DNA of 64,000 nt from the NCBI GenBank assembly GCA_021741245.1, contig JAIOYF010000016.1:1-64000 (forward strand). The letters are read 5' to 3'. The notes under the pieces are model-generated. The model did no database searches, had not been told where the DNA came from, and was given only the letters and a program-made list of their open reading frames with translations. The translations under genes and the position numbers were made by a program. The first letter of the stretch is position 1. Each line of letters begins with the position of its first letter. The DNA is from Paracoccaceae bacterium. Its GTDB lineage: Bacteria > Pseudomonadota > Alphaproteobacteria > Rhodobacterales > Rhodobacteraceae. Positions 41,704-50,729 of the stretch are shown here, piece by piece.

Positions 41704-42888
41704 CTACATGGGTTTCCCAGATTTTCGCAGTTTTTCACTCGCCGATTTCAACTGGCCACAGGCCGCCATGATATCTTCGCCACGGGGCGTCCGGATCGGG
41801 CTTGCGTATCCGGCCTTGTAGATGATGTCGGCAAAGGCCTCGATCCGTTCCCAATCTGACCGCTGATAAGGCGCGCCGGGCCATTCGTTGAAGGGGATCA
41901 GGTTGATCTTTGCCGGGATGCCTTGGATCAGTTTCACAAGCCGCCGCGCGTCTGCATCACTGTCATTCACGTCTTTGAGCATCACATATTCAAACGTGAT
42001 CCGCTCGGAATTCGACAGGCGCGGATACTCACGCAATTCGTTCAACAGGGTTTCGATGTTCCATTTCTTGTTGATCGGAACCAGTTGGTCGCGCACCGCA
42101 TCGGTGGTCGCGTGGAAGGATACGGCCAGCAGACACCCGATTTCGGCCGCCGTGCGCGCAATCTCGGGAACGACCCCGCTTGTCGACAGGGTGATCCGCC
42201 GCCGGGACAGCGTCAGACCTTCGTTGTCCATCACGACATTCATGGCGTCGCGCACGTTGTCGAAATTGTAAAGCGGCTCGCCCATGCCCATCAGCACAAC
42301 ATTGGAGACAAGGCGGGTCTCATCCTTGGGTTGGCCTTGCACGGGCCATTCGCCAAGATCATCGCGGGCCAACATCACCTGACCGACAATTTCCGCCGAG
42401 GTCAGGTTACGGACAAGGCGCTGTGTGCCGGTGTGGCAAAAGGAACAGGTCAGGGTGCAGCCAACCTGACTGGAGATGCAAAGCGTTCCGCGATTCTCTT
42501 CCGGGATGTAGACGGTTTCAACCTCATGCCCGCCCTGAATACGCACCAAATACTTGCGCGTCCCATCGGCCGAGATTTGGCGGGTCACAACCTCGGGCAA
42601 TTCGATGGCGAAGTGTTCCGCCAAAAAGGCACGATAGTCTTTGGACAGGTTTGTCATTCCGGTAAAGTCCCGGATGCCAAAGTGATAGACCCATTGCCAG
42701 ATCTGCCCGAGGCGCATCTTGACCTGTTTTTCCGGCGTCCCGGCGTCGATCAGTGCGGTGCGCAATTGATCACGCGTCAGGCCGATGATATTGACCTTGC
42801 CGCCCTCGGGCAGTTTCCGGGGCAGGGTCAACACATCTTGGGTGATGGGCGCGGAGGCAGGTGCCAAGGCAGTCATGGGTCTATCCAA
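41704..42888 (-). CDS. rlmN: 23S rRNA (adenine2503-C2)/tRNA methyltransferase RlmN
   Basis: A 394-residue radical-SAM methyltransferase. The iron-sulfur motif [20 protein letters not shown] (CxxxCxxC) lies near residue 145, followed by [15 protein letters not shown] and the late catalytic-cysteine region. It methylates A2503 of 23S rRNA and A37 of some tRNAs. Full length, single gene. Confidence 0.95.
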   Translation of the reverse strand: MDRPMTALAPASAPITQDVLTLPRKLPEGGKVNIIGLTRDQLRTALIDAGTPEKQVKMRLGQIWQWVYHFGIRDFTGMTNLSKDYRAFLAEHFAIELPEVVTRQISADGTRKYLVRIQGGHEVETVYIPEENRGTLCISSQVGCTLTCSFCHTGTQRLVRNLTSAEIVGQVMLARDDLGEWPVQGQPKDETRLVSNVVLMGMGEPLYNFDNVRDAMNVVMDNEGLTLSRRRITLSTSGVVPEIARTAAEIGCLLAVSFHATTDAVRDQLVPINKKWNIETLLNELREYPRLSNSERITFEYVMLKDVNDSDADARRLVKLIQGIPAKINLIPFNEWPGAPYQRSDWERIEAFADIIYKAGYASPIRTPRGEDIMAACGQLKSASEKLRKSGKPM

Positions 42889-42949
42889 TGTCAGGGATGC
42901 GTCATCCTATAAGGGATTCGCAGGGAAAACGGAACCAACATATAAAAAC

Positions 42950-42968
42950 GCCCCGGACTGACCGGGGC
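42950..42968 (-). terminator. Rho-independent terminator of the IalB-like gene
   Basis: Stem GCCCCGG / CCGGGGC with loop ACTGA; on the minus strand it is followed by GTTTTTATA. It lies 25 nt beyond the stop at 42994. Confidence 0.8.
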
Positions 42969-42993
42969 ATTCAACATTCTGGTGCCAAGTGGC

Positions 42994-43518
42994 TTATTTG
43001 CAGCGTGTTTCGGCTTCTTGCATCGCGGCAGTGAACCCGCGCAGGCTGAAGGTATCTTTGGTTTGTGTCCCACGGGCAGAGGCGGCGGTCAGGATCGCTG
43101 TTGATCCCTTTTTCATCGCCGTCAAAAGGGCTGTATCCGCCTCGGGACTTGCTGGCCAAGCCCATTCGCCATCACTGAACATCTCATAGGTTGCGCCATC
43201 AATTTCAACCGTCACGGTCGACTTTGGTGCAAAGGGATAGCCACCCGTAAAGGAAATCTCACCATTCGCGCCAGCACCGGGCCGGAAGGTCACAAACAAC
43301 AAGATATCGCCACGGCGCGCGGAAACGGGCTGGCCATTTCGGCTGTTCACCGTTTCCTTTGGTTTTGAAACGCCCCAACATTCTTTTGGCGTGCCTTCGG
43401 TAAAGACGCTCCAATCCGTCTTTGTCGCCACAAGATTCGTGGATTCCTGCGCAAAGGCTGAGGTTGTGGCCAAGGCCATGGCTGCCGCACACGCGACGCG
43501 CACGAAAATGGTTTTCAT
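42994..43518 (-). CDS. Invasion-associated locus B (IalB) family protein
   Basis: A 174-residue periplasmic protein with a cleaved signal peptide (cleavage after ATTSAFA, residue 23). Cysteines in KECWGV and the terminal ETRCK probably form a disulfide. IalB-like proteins are common in Rhodobacteraceae, where a role in invasion is not implied; their function is unknown. The gene is monocistronic with its own terminator. Confidence 0.8.
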   Translation of the reverse strand: MKTIFVRVACAAAMALATTSAFAQESTNLVATKTDWSVFTEGTPKECWGVSKPKETVNSRNGQPVSARRGDILLFVTFRPGAGANGEISFTGGYPFAPKSTVTVEIDGATYEMFSDGEWAWPASPEADTALLTAMKKGSTAILTAASARGTQTKDTFSLRGFTAAMQEAETRCK

Positions 43519-43692
43519 ATCCTACACAGCCTCCAAGCTGTTTTTGCCTCTGTTCCGGTCGCCGCCGCTCTAAGTACCGGCTTTTGGTCTGGCAACGGTT
43601 CGTTCAACTCGATATCCCATCCATAACGCAAAAAGGCCAATCCGCGAAAGCCCTATGGGCAACAAATCGCGCATCTGTGACGGGAAAATGCA

Positions 43693-44685
43693 ATGGGAAT
43701 GCCAATTCCAATGGTCGAACTCTGGCGTGGGGGCCTGTTGGAAAGCACCCACATGGGCCATGCCGTGATTTGGGGCGATGGGGGCATTGTCGAAAGTTGG
43801 GGAGATCCGGGGGCGATCATTTTCCCAAGATCGTCTTGCAAGATGATTCAGGCCCTCCCCCTGATCGAGACGGGGGCCGCAGACAAAGTTGCGCTGACCG
43901 AGCGCCACCTTGCCCTATCCTGTGCCAGCCATCAGGGATCGGCCTTGCATGTCGAGATGACCGGGCGCTGGTTGGCCGATCTTGGCAAGAACGAAGCCGA
44001 TTTGCGCTGCGGGACGCACGATCCCTATGACAAGGCAGAACGCGATCGGCTGATCGTAGCGGGGGAAGGGGCGTGCCAGCTTCATAACAATTGCTCGGGC
44101 AAGCATTGTGGCTTTGTCACAGTAACCCAGCATTTGCGGGCTGATCCCGAATATCTTGAGTTGGACCACCCTTTGCAAAAGGCGATCTTGGCCGCGACCG
44201 AAGAGGTCACGGGTGAAACAGTGGCTGGCTATGGCATTGATGGCTGTTCGGCCCCCAATTTTGCCGTGTCCCTGTCGGGGCTGGCCCGCGCGATGGCATC
44301 GTTTGCCAAGGCCAAGGAAACCGGGTCCGTTCGGGAACAGGCCATGCACCGACTGACCCGTGCGATGGCAGCCCATCCAGAACTGGTCGCAGGGGAGGGC
44401 CGTGCCTGCACCGAATTGATGCGCGCGATGGATCATCGGGTAACGATCAAGACCGGGGCAGAAGCGGTGTTTGTGGCCATCATTCCAGAGCGCAGACTTG
44501 GCCTTGCGCTGAAGATTGCCGATGGCAACAGCCGGGCCTCCGAGGCTGCGGTGACAGCACTTTTGTCACGCATGGGGGTGCTGGAGGCAAACCATCCGGC
44601 TGCCCTCAAACGCTTGCCTGCGCCACAAAAGAACTGTCGGGGCACGATCACGGGTGAGTTGCGCCTGTCCGAAGGGTTCCTTTAG
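43693..44685 (+). CDS. Asparaginase II (AnsA-like, rhizobial type)
   Basis: A 330-residue cytoplasmic protein of the asparaginase II family typified by the thermolabile Rhizobium enzyme. Conserved segments include VELWRGGLLESTHMGHAVI, PRSSCKMIQALPLIETGAAD with the SxxK-type nucleophile region, and LHNNCSGKHCGFV with paired cysteines. It hydrolyses asparagine to aspartate and ammonia. A hairpin (GCCCCCG / CGGGGGC, 44705-44727) follows but lacks a plus-strand T-run. From there to 44963 nothing else is recognised. Confidence 0.85.
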   Translation: MGMPIPMVELWRGGLLESTHMGHAVIWGDGGIVESWGDPGAIIFPRSSCKMIQALPLIETGAADKVALTERHLALSCASHQGSALHVEMTGRWLADLGKNEADLRCGTHDPYDKAERDRLIVAGEGACQLHNNCSGKHCGFVTVTQHLRADPEYLELDHPLQKAILAATEEVTGETVAGYGIDGCSAPNFAVSLSGLARAMASFAKAKETGSVREQAMHRLTRAMAAHPELVAGEGRACTELMRAMDHRVTIKTGAEAVFVAIIPERRLGLALKIADGNSRASEAAVTALLSRMGVLEANHPAALKRLPAPQKNCRGTITGELRLSEGFL

Positions 44686-44963
44686 ACGCAAGCCAAAGGC
44701 AAAAGCCCCCGCCGTTCTGACGGGGGCCCAGCTTTCGCAGGCGCAAAGGACCCGGGGACCGGATATTGGGTGGGGGCAGTTGATCCAGCCCCCGGGCGAC
44801 TTCAACGCTACGTTCCATCGTTGTGCCGGGAAAAAGCGGCGGCAATGCGGTGGCAATCTGCTCAATCGGAGGCAGAGGGCCTTTTCGGATCGTCTTGGGC
44901 GCTGTCACTATTCCGTTACGGTGAAGGCTTGATTTGTAAGCTTTGGCGCGCAATCATGGGCGC

Positions 44964-45311
44964 ATGACGGTCCAGACACCGACCCCCTTTCCCATGTCCG
45001 ACAAGCTGACCGAGCAGGTTAGCTTTGACCGTCGTGAATTGTCAGTCATTCTGGGTCTTTACGGCCGAATGGTGGCCATGGGCGAATGGCGCGACTATGG
45101 AATTTCCACTTTGCGCGATCTTGCCGTTTTTTCCGTCTTTAGACGCACCGCAGAGAACCCGCTTTACCGGATCGAAAAGCGCCCCAAAATGCGGGCCAAG
45201 CAGGGCATGTATGCGGTTGTTGGCATGGATGGCCAGATCCTGCGCCGTGGACCGGATTTGGCGCAGGTCTTGCGGGTGCTGGAACGCAAGTTGATTCGCC
45301 CGGTCGATTGA
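44964..45311 (+). CDS. DUF2794 protein
   Basis: A 115-residue protein matching DUF2794: VSFDRRELSVILGLYGRMVAMGEWRDYGIS and FSVFRRTAENPLYRIEKRPKMRAKQGMYAVVGMDGQILRRG. The family is restricted to Alphaproteobacteria; function unknown. The ATG at 44964 is chosen over an earlier in-frame codon at 44943 since the family starts near MTVQTPTPF. It converges with the NlpC/P60 gene. Confidence 0.8.
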   Translation: MTVQTPTPFPMSDKLTEQVSFDRRELSVILGLYGRMVAMGEWRDYGISTLRDLAVFSVFRRTAENPLYRIEKRPKMRAKQGMYAVVGMDGQILRRGPDLAQVLRVLERKLIRPVD

Positions 45312-45318
45312 TGCGCGC

Positions 45319-46152
45319 CTAAGACGGAATGCCCAGCCTGCGGCGTGCCGTGACTGGGCCGCCGTTTTGGGTTTCAATGCGTCTGATGCAAGCCTCGATA
45401 TCTTCGTATGCCACAGACATCGAATAGCCATTTGCGTGGATCAGAGTCGTGTCATCGACCACGATTGCCACATGGCCCTTCCAGAACAGCAGATCCCCTC
45501 GGGCAAGGCTGACCTCATGTGGCAGGTCCCAGCCAAGGGATTGTTGCAGATCACTGTCGCCGGGGCAGACCTGCCCGCAAGCCAACAAAGCTGCTTGGAC
45601 CAGACCAGAACAATCAATGCCCGTATGGCTGTTGCCGCCCCAAAGGTAGGGCGCTCCCAGAAACATTGTGGCCACGCAAACCGGGTCAGTTGGTCGGTCG
45701 TTCAATGGGCGCAAATGAACGCTGGGGACAAATCCGAAAGCGGTTTCGGAAAACCTGCCTGATTGGCCCGTGATGCGCACCTTGGCCCCCATTGGCAGGC
45801 GCAGCCCTTCGGGCGCTTGAACCTTGGGGTCTGAGTAGACATGGCTCGCCAAGGCTGCGACCCAATGCGTTGCAGATTGAAAAGGGCCGACCACATCTTT
45901 TGCCAACCAGCCGCAGTATCCGTCTTTGGTCGATTGCACAAAAACGTGGCCCTCCACCTCGTCCAGCACGGTCAGGGCATCGCCAAATATCAGCTGCCTG
46001 TCACGCGGACCGCCGGGGCGGACCAGAATATTGGCCAGGGATGCGGTGACCATCGCAGCCTCACCGTCGGAAAACACCTCGGCCTCGACCTGTCCGTGCA
46101 ATGAGCTATGCGCCACGCGGCCCGAAAACGGGAACAGACGGCGATCCATCAC
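45319..46152 (-). CDS. NlpC/P60 family peptidase with SH3-like domains
   Basis: A 277-residue protein. The N-terminal half has two SH3-like segments, one including GYCGWLAKD. The C-terminal NlpC/P60 domain has PYLWGGNSHTGIDCSGLVQ (catalytic Cys), GHVAIVVDD (catalytic His) and HANGY. Such enzymes cleave gamma-D-Glu-diaminopimelate bonds in cell-wall peptides. No signal peptide is obvious, so it may act in recycling like YkfC. Its start overlaps the leucyl aminopeptidase stop by 4 nt, so a pair of wall-peptide and peptide-degrading enzymes is co-expressed. Confidence 0.88.
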   Translation of the reverse strand: MMDRRLFPFSGRVAHSSLHGQVEAEVFSDGEAAMVTASLANILVRPGGPRDRQLIFGDALTVLDEVEGHVFVQSTKDGYCGWLAKDVVGPFQSATHWVAALASHVYSDPKVQAPEGLRLPMGAKVRITGQSGRFSETAFGFVPSVHLRPLNDRPTDPVCVATMFLGAPYLWGGNSHTGIDCSGLVQAALLACGQVCPGDSDLQQSLGWDLPHEVSLARGDLLFWKGHVAIVVDDTTLIHANGYSMSVAYEDIEACIRRIETQNGGPVTARRRLGIPS

Positions 46153-47540
46153 AGACCCAACAGGTCTGGAAGGGCATAAAGGAGCGCGCGCGCGCCTTGC
46201 CCCCCCGCCCCCTTTGGCCGTGCCGGCGCGGCAGAAGGCACATGGCCATAGATGTCAAAATGCGCATATCGCGGCGTGTTGACAAAGCGGCGCAGGAACA
46301 GCGCGGCGGTGATTGTTCCGGCAAAACCACCCGAAGGGGCATTGTCCAGATCGGCGATCCCCGGTTCGATCATCGCTTCATAGGGGTCCCAGAACGGCAA
46401 GCGCCAGACGGGGTCGAAGCCCGCGATGGCCCCCGCCTCAATCGCGGCGGCAAGCGATGGATCATCTGCGAAAAACGGGGCAAGGTCCGGCCCCACGGCC
46501 ACGCGCGCAGCACCCGTCAAGGTTGCCATCGAAATGATCGTGGCCCCTTCTTCCTCGCAGGCATAGGCCAGCGCGTCGGCCAGCACCAAACGCCCTTCGG
46601 CATCGGTGTTGTTCACCTCAACAGTCAGACCCTTGCGAGAGGTAAGGATATCGCGTGGGCGCATTGCGCTGCCTGAGATGCTGTTTTCAACCGCCGGGAC
46701 AAGGACGCGCAGACGCAGTGGCAGGCCAAGGCGCATGATCATCAAGGCAAGGCCCATGACCGTGGCTGCCCCGCCCATATCCTTTTTCATCTCCAGCATG
46801 CCGCTGGCGGGTTTGATGTCCAGCCCCCCGGTATCAAAGCAAACCCCTTTGCCCACCAATGTCAAAAGCGGCCCTTCGCTCCCCCAGCGCAGCTCAAGCA
46901 ACCGTGGCGCACGGTTAGAGGCGCGGCCCACGGCATGGATCATCGGGAAATTCTGGGCCAAGAGATCATCCCCGACGATGGCCGAGGCGGTGGCCCCGAA
47001 CCGCCCGGCAAGGGCAAAGAACGCCTCTTGCAGCTCTTGCGGACCCATGTCCGAGGCGGGGGTATTGATCAGATCGCGGGTCAGAAACTCCCCCTCTGCC
47101 ATGGCCAAAAGGGTTTCGCTCTCCACGCCATCTGGCAGCTTCAGGCGTGGTTGATCCGATTTGGCCTTGTTTGGGCGATAGCGATCAAAGCTGTAACTTG
47201 CCAAGAGCCACGCCAAGGCAGCCTCTTTTGCATCCGTTTCGCTTGGCGCTCCTTCAAGGTGCCAGGTTCCTGCGGGCAACGTCGAAAACGACTTTGCCAC
47301 CCCGAACCGCATCCGTGCCCGGGCCTGTATGGTGCCAAGACCGACAATCGCCCCGGCGACCCCGTCCTTGGCGGGCAAAAGGCACAGCTCCCCCAAACCC
47401 GCCTTGAAGCCCGTGGCCGCAAGCCATCCGGCCCATTCCCCACCGGGGCCACCGACCCAATCAGGCAGCGTTTCCGGGCATACCAGATGCAAAGGATGTG
47501 ACGGCGCGGCATCATCCGCGAAAGACAGGGGAAATGGCAT
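46149..47540 (-). CDS. Leucyl aminopeptidase (M17)
   Basis: A 463-residue M17 metallopeptidase with the signature NNTDAEGRLVLADALAYA and the zinc-site segments LVGKGVCFDTGGLDIKPASGM and MKKDMGGAATVMG. It removes N-terminal amino acids from peptides in the cytoplasm. The start at 47540 (MPFPLSFADD) is preferred over an in-frame codon at 47603. It is the promoter-proximal gene of the pair with the NlpC/P60 enzyme. Confidence 0.9.
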   Translation of the reverse strand: MPFPLSFADDAAPSHPLHLVCPETLPDWVGGPGGEWAGWLAATGFKAGLGELCLLPAKDGVAGAIVGLGTIQARARMRFGVAKSFSTLPAGTWHLEGAPSETDAKEAALAWLLASYSFDRYRPNKAKSDQPRLKLPDGVESETLLAMAEGEFLTRDLINTPASDMGPQELQEAFFALAGRFGATASAIVGDDLLAQNFPMIHAVGRASNRAPRLLELRWGSEGPLLTLVGKGVCFDTGGLDIKPASGMLEMKKDMGGAATVMGLALMIMRLGLPLRLRVLVPAVENSISGSAMRPRDILTSRKGLTVEVNNTDAEGRLVLADALAYACEEEGATIISMATLTGAARVAVGPDLAPFFADDPSLAAAIEAGAIAGFDPVWRLPFWDPYEAMIEPGIADLDNAPSGGFAGTITAALFLRRFVNTPRYAHFDIYGHVPSAAPARPKGAGGQGARALLYALPDLLGL

Positions 47541-47654
47541 GAGGCGTCCTTTCGGCTTCGGCCAAAGCCTACCCTTTCCATCCGTGCCTGCAAGCCCCCA
47601 CACAGCCCCGAAGGCACTGCCTCGGGGCTTGTATGGTCCACGGGTCGCCCCGGT

Positions 47655-48044
47655 TCAGAGGCGAGATTGATCGAGCAAGTCCTTGTCCGGGGCCAAGGAC
47701 CGTTCAGCGATCCGCATCAGCCGTGCCCAAACTGCGGCAAAAGAGGTTGAATCGGCGCTTTCCAAACAGGCCCGCGCATCTGCAGCCACCAAGCCAAGGC
47801 TGATCATCCCAAGGTTTTCAGACATGCGCTGCAACCGGCGCAATTGGCGCGACAGGTCAGACAGTTCATGTGATCGGACCTGGTTTGCCAATCCTGCCAT
47901 GGTCAGCGCAAGTTCGGCCAAAGCACGCGTGACGACCTGTTCGGCCGAGGTCGTGCCCAAGTTACGATAGATCGTCGCGATGGGTTCGGCGTCTTGATGA
48001 ACCCGTTCCCTCTGTCGCAGCATAACGACATTGTCAGCCTGCAT
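47655..48044 (-). CDS. Conserved hypothetical helical protein
   Basis: A 129-residue, mostly helical protein (MQADNVVMLRQRERVHQDAEPIATIYRNLGTTSAEQVVTRALAEL) with a coiled-coil-prone stretch SDLSRQLRRLQRMSENLGMISLGLVAADARACLES. The pattern of charged and alanine-rich helices recalls Hpt-like four-helix proteins, but no phospho-histidine motif is clear. I do not recognise a function. GAGGTG precedes the ATG at 48044; an earlier in-frame codon at 48119 is less likely. Confidence 0.6.
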   Translation of the reverse strand: MQADNVVMLRQRERVHQDAEPIATIYRNLGTTSAEQVVTRALAELALTMAGLANQVRSHELSDLSRQLRRLQRMSENLGMISLGLVAADARACLESADSTSFAAVWARLMRIAERSLAPDKDLLDQSRL

Positions 48045-48186
48045 GGCCCACACCTCTTGTTTCACACCCGCCACCACCTTGCGCTTTGCTTGCTGAAGAA
48101 AAGGTTGCGGGCATTTCATTATTGCTCTCGAATTTTCTGAAAATGCCCCGTATCAGAGCCTTCACGTGAACCGGAGGACCGTCGGC

Positions 48187-48831
48187 ATGAACGAAGCCCG
48201 CCCCCTTCCCGCCTATTTGATCCAACGTTTTCATGGATGGCGGGCCACCTCGTATCAAGACAACAAAGCTTGGTTCAAGCGTTTGGCCCAAAGCGGGCAG
48301 CATCCGCGCGCCATGGTGATTTCGTGTTGCGACAGCCGGGTGCATGTGACCTCGATCTTTGGGGCGGATGAAGGGGAGTTCTTTATCCACCGCAACGTTG
48401 CAAATCTTGTGCCGCCCTATAACCCGGATGGCGAATACCATGGCACCTCGGCGGCGGTGGAATATGCGGTCACCTCTCTTGGGGTCGCCCATATCGTTGT
48501 GCTTGGTCATTCCAACTGCGGTGGGGTACGGGGATGCCATGACATGTGCTGCGGCAAGGCCCCCGAACTGGAGATGAAATCGTCCTTTGTCGGGCGATGG
48601 ATGGATATCTTGCGCCCCGGTTTTGAGCGTGTGCGCGACGTGCCTGATGATCTGCGCCCCCGTGCGCTGGAGAAAGAGGCCGTGCTTGTCAGCCTCGAAA
48701 ATCTGATGACCTTTCCTTTTGTGCATGAAGCCGTTGCCGATGACCGTCTGACGTTGCACGGCCTTTGGAACGATACGGGTGAGGGGATCTTGGAAAATTA
48801 CGATCCCACGCGGGGTTTTGTGCCGGTCTGA
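48187..48831 (+). CDS. Beta-class carbonic anhydrase
   Basis: A 214-residue zinc enzyme: SCCDSRV (zinc Cys and the Asp-Arg dyad), FIHRNVANLVP and LGHSNCGGVRG (zinc His and Cys). It interconverts CO2 and bicarbonate. GGAGG lies upstream of the ATG at 48187. It precedes, with a 64-nt gap, an SbtA-type bicarbonate transporter and an SbtB-type PII protein, so the three probably handle inorganic carbon together. Confidence 0.92.
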   Translation: MNEARPLPAYLIQRFHGWRATSYQDNKAWFKRLAQSGQHPRAMVISCCDSRVHVTSIFGADEGEFFIHRNVANLVPPYNPDGEYHGTSAAVEYAVTSLGVAHIVVLGHSNCGGVRGCHDMCCGKAPELEMKSSFVGRWMDILRPGFERVRDVPDDLRPRALEKEAVLVSLENLMTFPFVHEAVADDRLTLHGLWNDTGEGILENYDPTRGFVPV

Positions 48832-48895
48832 TGTTCTTTAACGCAGGACGGGTGCCTATATCGCCACTCAGGCGGGGTGGCTCCAAGGGAATAAG

Positions 48896-49882
48896 ATGCA
48901 AGATATTCTGACGTTGGCGGGCGAAAACCTGCTTTCGCCCATGATCCTTTGTTTCGCGCTGGGGCTATTTGCGGCGCTGGCCCGATCAGAGCTTACCGTG
49001 CCAGAGGCTGCGGCAAAGGCATTGTCGATCTATCTGTTGTTTGCCATCGGGTTCAAGGGTGGGGTGGCCGTTGCGGATCATGGCGTTGATGCCAGTCTGA
49101 TTTCGGCACTGATCGGTGGCATCATTTTGTCGTTTGGCCTGCCCTTTGTGGCCTTTGCCCTGTTGCGGGGGATGACACGGTTGTCGGCCACGGATGCGGC
49201 GGCGACGGCGGCGCATTATGGCTCCATTTCAATCGTCACATTCGTGACCGCAACTTCGGTTCTGGCCAGCCGAGGTATCGTTGCCGAAGGGTATATGGTG
49301 GCCGTCGCCGCCGCGATGGAGGCCCCGGCCATTATCTCGGCCTTGTGGTTGGTGTCACGCAACGCCCCGACTGGGCAGGGCAGCCGCATGGATGCCGAGT
49401 TGTGGCGTGAAATCTTGCTCAATGGCTCCATCGTTTTGCTGGTCGGGTCATTTGTGATCGGGTTCATCACGGGCAATGACGGCATGGCGCGGATCGAAAG
49501 CTTTATCGTCTCGCCCTTTCAAGGCGTGCTGTGCCTGTTTTTGTTGGACATGGGGCTTGTGGCCGGGCGGGGCTTGCGTGGGGCGCGGGGCATCTTGTCC
49601 ATGGGGGCGGTTGCCTTTGGGATGGTGATGCCTTTGGTGGGTGCCGCCTGTGGCCTTGCCATGGCGATGGTGCTTGGTCTTTCCGTGGGGGGCGTCGTGT
49701 TGATGATGACGCTTGCCGCATCTGCCAGCTATATTGCTGTTCCCGCTGCCATGCGGGTGGCCCTGCCCGAGGCAAATCCGTCGGTCTATCTGACCCTGTC
49801 GCTTGGCGTGACCTTTCCCTTCAACCTGACGCTTGGCATTCCGGCCTATGTGGCTGTGGCCCAAGCCCTGACCGGAGCGTGA
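48896..49882 (+). CDS. SbtA-type sodium-dependent bicarbonate transporter
   Basis: A 328-residue protein with about ten membrane spans in two inverted halves (LLSPMILCFALGLFAALARSEL ... AAHYGSISIVTFVTATSVLAS; later GFITGNDGMARIESFIVSPFQGVLCLFLLDMGLVAGR). This is the SbtA (DUF897) family, in cyanobacteria a high-affinity Na+/HCO3- symporter. The adjacent carbonic anhydrase and SbtB-like gene support the same role here. AAGGGAATAAG precedes the ATG. Confidence 0.88.
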   Translation: MQDILTLAGENLLSPMILCFALGLFAALARSELTVPEAAAKALSIYLLFAIGFKGGVAVADHGVDASLISALIGGIILSFGLPFVAFALLRGMTRLSATDAAATAAHYGSISIVTFVTATSVLASRGIVAEGYMVAVAAAMEAPAIISALWLVSRNAPTGQGSRMDAELWREILLNGSIVLLVGSFVIGFITGNDGMARIESFIVSPFQGVLCLFLLDMGLVAGRGLRGARGILSMGAVAFGMVMPLVGAACGLAMAMVLGLSVGGVVLMMTLAASASYIAVPAAMRVALPEANPSVYLTLSLGVTFPFNLTLGIPAYVAVAQALTGA

Positions 49883-49884
49883 CA

Positions 49885-50193
49885 ATGCAAACCCACAAAG
49901 CAAAACGGGTTGAGATCATCATCGAGGCCCCAATGGAGGGCCGCCTGACCGATGCGCTGAAAAAGGCTGGTGTGACGGGGTTTACGATCCTGCCAGTTCT
50001 TGGTGGCTCTGGCCGATCCGGCCATTGGACGCGTGAAGGGCAGGTGGGACGGGCAGGCATGGTGGCGGTGATCTGTCTGATCCGACCCGACAGAATGGAC
50101 GCTTTGCTTCAGGCGGCCTTTACCGTGGTGGAGCGGCACATCGGCGTCGTGTCGATCACCGATTGCGAAGTCTTGCGCGCGGAACGCTTTTGA
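49885..50193 (+). CDS. SbtB-like PII signalling protein
   Basis: A 102-residue PII-fold protein: KRVEIIIEAPMEGRLTDALKKAGVTGFTILPVLGGSGRSG (T-loop GGSGRSGHWTREGQV), then GMVAVICLIRPDRMDALLQAAFTVVERHIGVVSITDCEVLR. It lacks the uridylylated tyrosine loop of GlnB and matches SbtB-type proteins, which bind adenyl nucleotides and gate SbtA. It starts 2 nt after the sbtA-like stop, so they are co-translated. Confidence 0.85.
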   Translation: MQTHKAKRVEIIIEAPMEGRLTDALKKAGVTGFTILPVLGGSGRSGHWTREGQVGRAGMVAVICLIRPDRMDALLQAAFTVVERHIGVVSITDCEVLRAERF

Positions 50194-50211
50194 GCGGTCG
50201 CCAAAATGAAC

Positions 50212-50240
50212 AAAGGCAGCCAAGAAGGGCTGCCTTTGCA
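50212..50240 (+). terminator. Rho-independent terminator of the bicarbonate operon
   Basis: Perfect 10-bp stem AAAGGCAGCC / GGCTGCCTTT with loop AAGAAG, 18 nt after the sbtB-like stop. The A/T ends make it usable on both strands, including for the convergent 56-aa gene. Confidence 0.8.
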
Positions 50241-50277
50241 TAAACAGAGGTTGTTCGAGCGACCCGCAAAGGGTCTA

Positions 50278-50448
50278 TCACGCTGCGCGGTGGAACACGT
50301 TGATCTGACGTGCAGCAATCTTTGTGGCAGCGACTTCAGAAGCCGTGCGTTTTGGCATCAGGGGGGCGAGCGTATCCATGTACCGCTTCGACGAGGTCGA
50401 GAACATTTCCGAGATCGAGTAGATCAGGGCTTCTGCTTTCTGGGCCAT
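50278..50448 (-). CDS. Small 56-residue protein, function unknown
   Basis: MAQKAEALIYSISEMFSTSS... ending QINVFHRAA, an amphipathic helical protein with an Arg/Lys-rich middle (PLMPKRTASEVAATKIAARQ). An AAGGAGA ribosome site at ideal spacing supports translation. I do not recognise the family. The 230 nt upstream (50449-50681) hold no other gene and probably its promoter. Confidence 0.6.
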   Translation of the reverse strand: MAQKAEALIYSISEMFSTSSKRYMDTLAPLMPKRTASEVAATKIAARQINVFHRAA

Positions 50449-50681
50449 GGCATGTCTCCTTATGCTGTAACCCTTAGATACCAAAAGATTCCTGTCCCTG
50501 CATTTGCGCGAAATAATGTATTTTGTCCGAGAACGTATGGGGTGACTATCCACAGGGATAGGAAAGACGACGAAAGGAATGGGTCGACCGGTTTTTTCGA
50601 CGCCCTCGACATCCTCACACCAATGCTGACCAAGGCATCGCGGCAAGAAACGACTTGCCCATGATTCTAAGGGAAAATGCA

Positions 50682-50707
50682 AAAGGCCCGCCGTCTGGCG
50701 GGCCTTT
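50682..50707 (-). terminator. Rho-independent terminator of asd
   Basis: Perfect 11-bp stem AAAGGCCCGCC / GGCGGGCCTTT with loop GTCT; on the minus strand followed by TTGC. It lies 22 nt beyond the asd stop. Confidence 0.85.
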
Positions 50708-50729
50708 GTCTTATTCCATAGCTGCGCAC

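Noticed and set aside
44705-44727. Terminator of the asparaginase gene
   Set aside because: The hairpin is good, but the T-run is on the minus-strand side, where no gene ends; function uncertain, so it is only mentioned in the gene entry.
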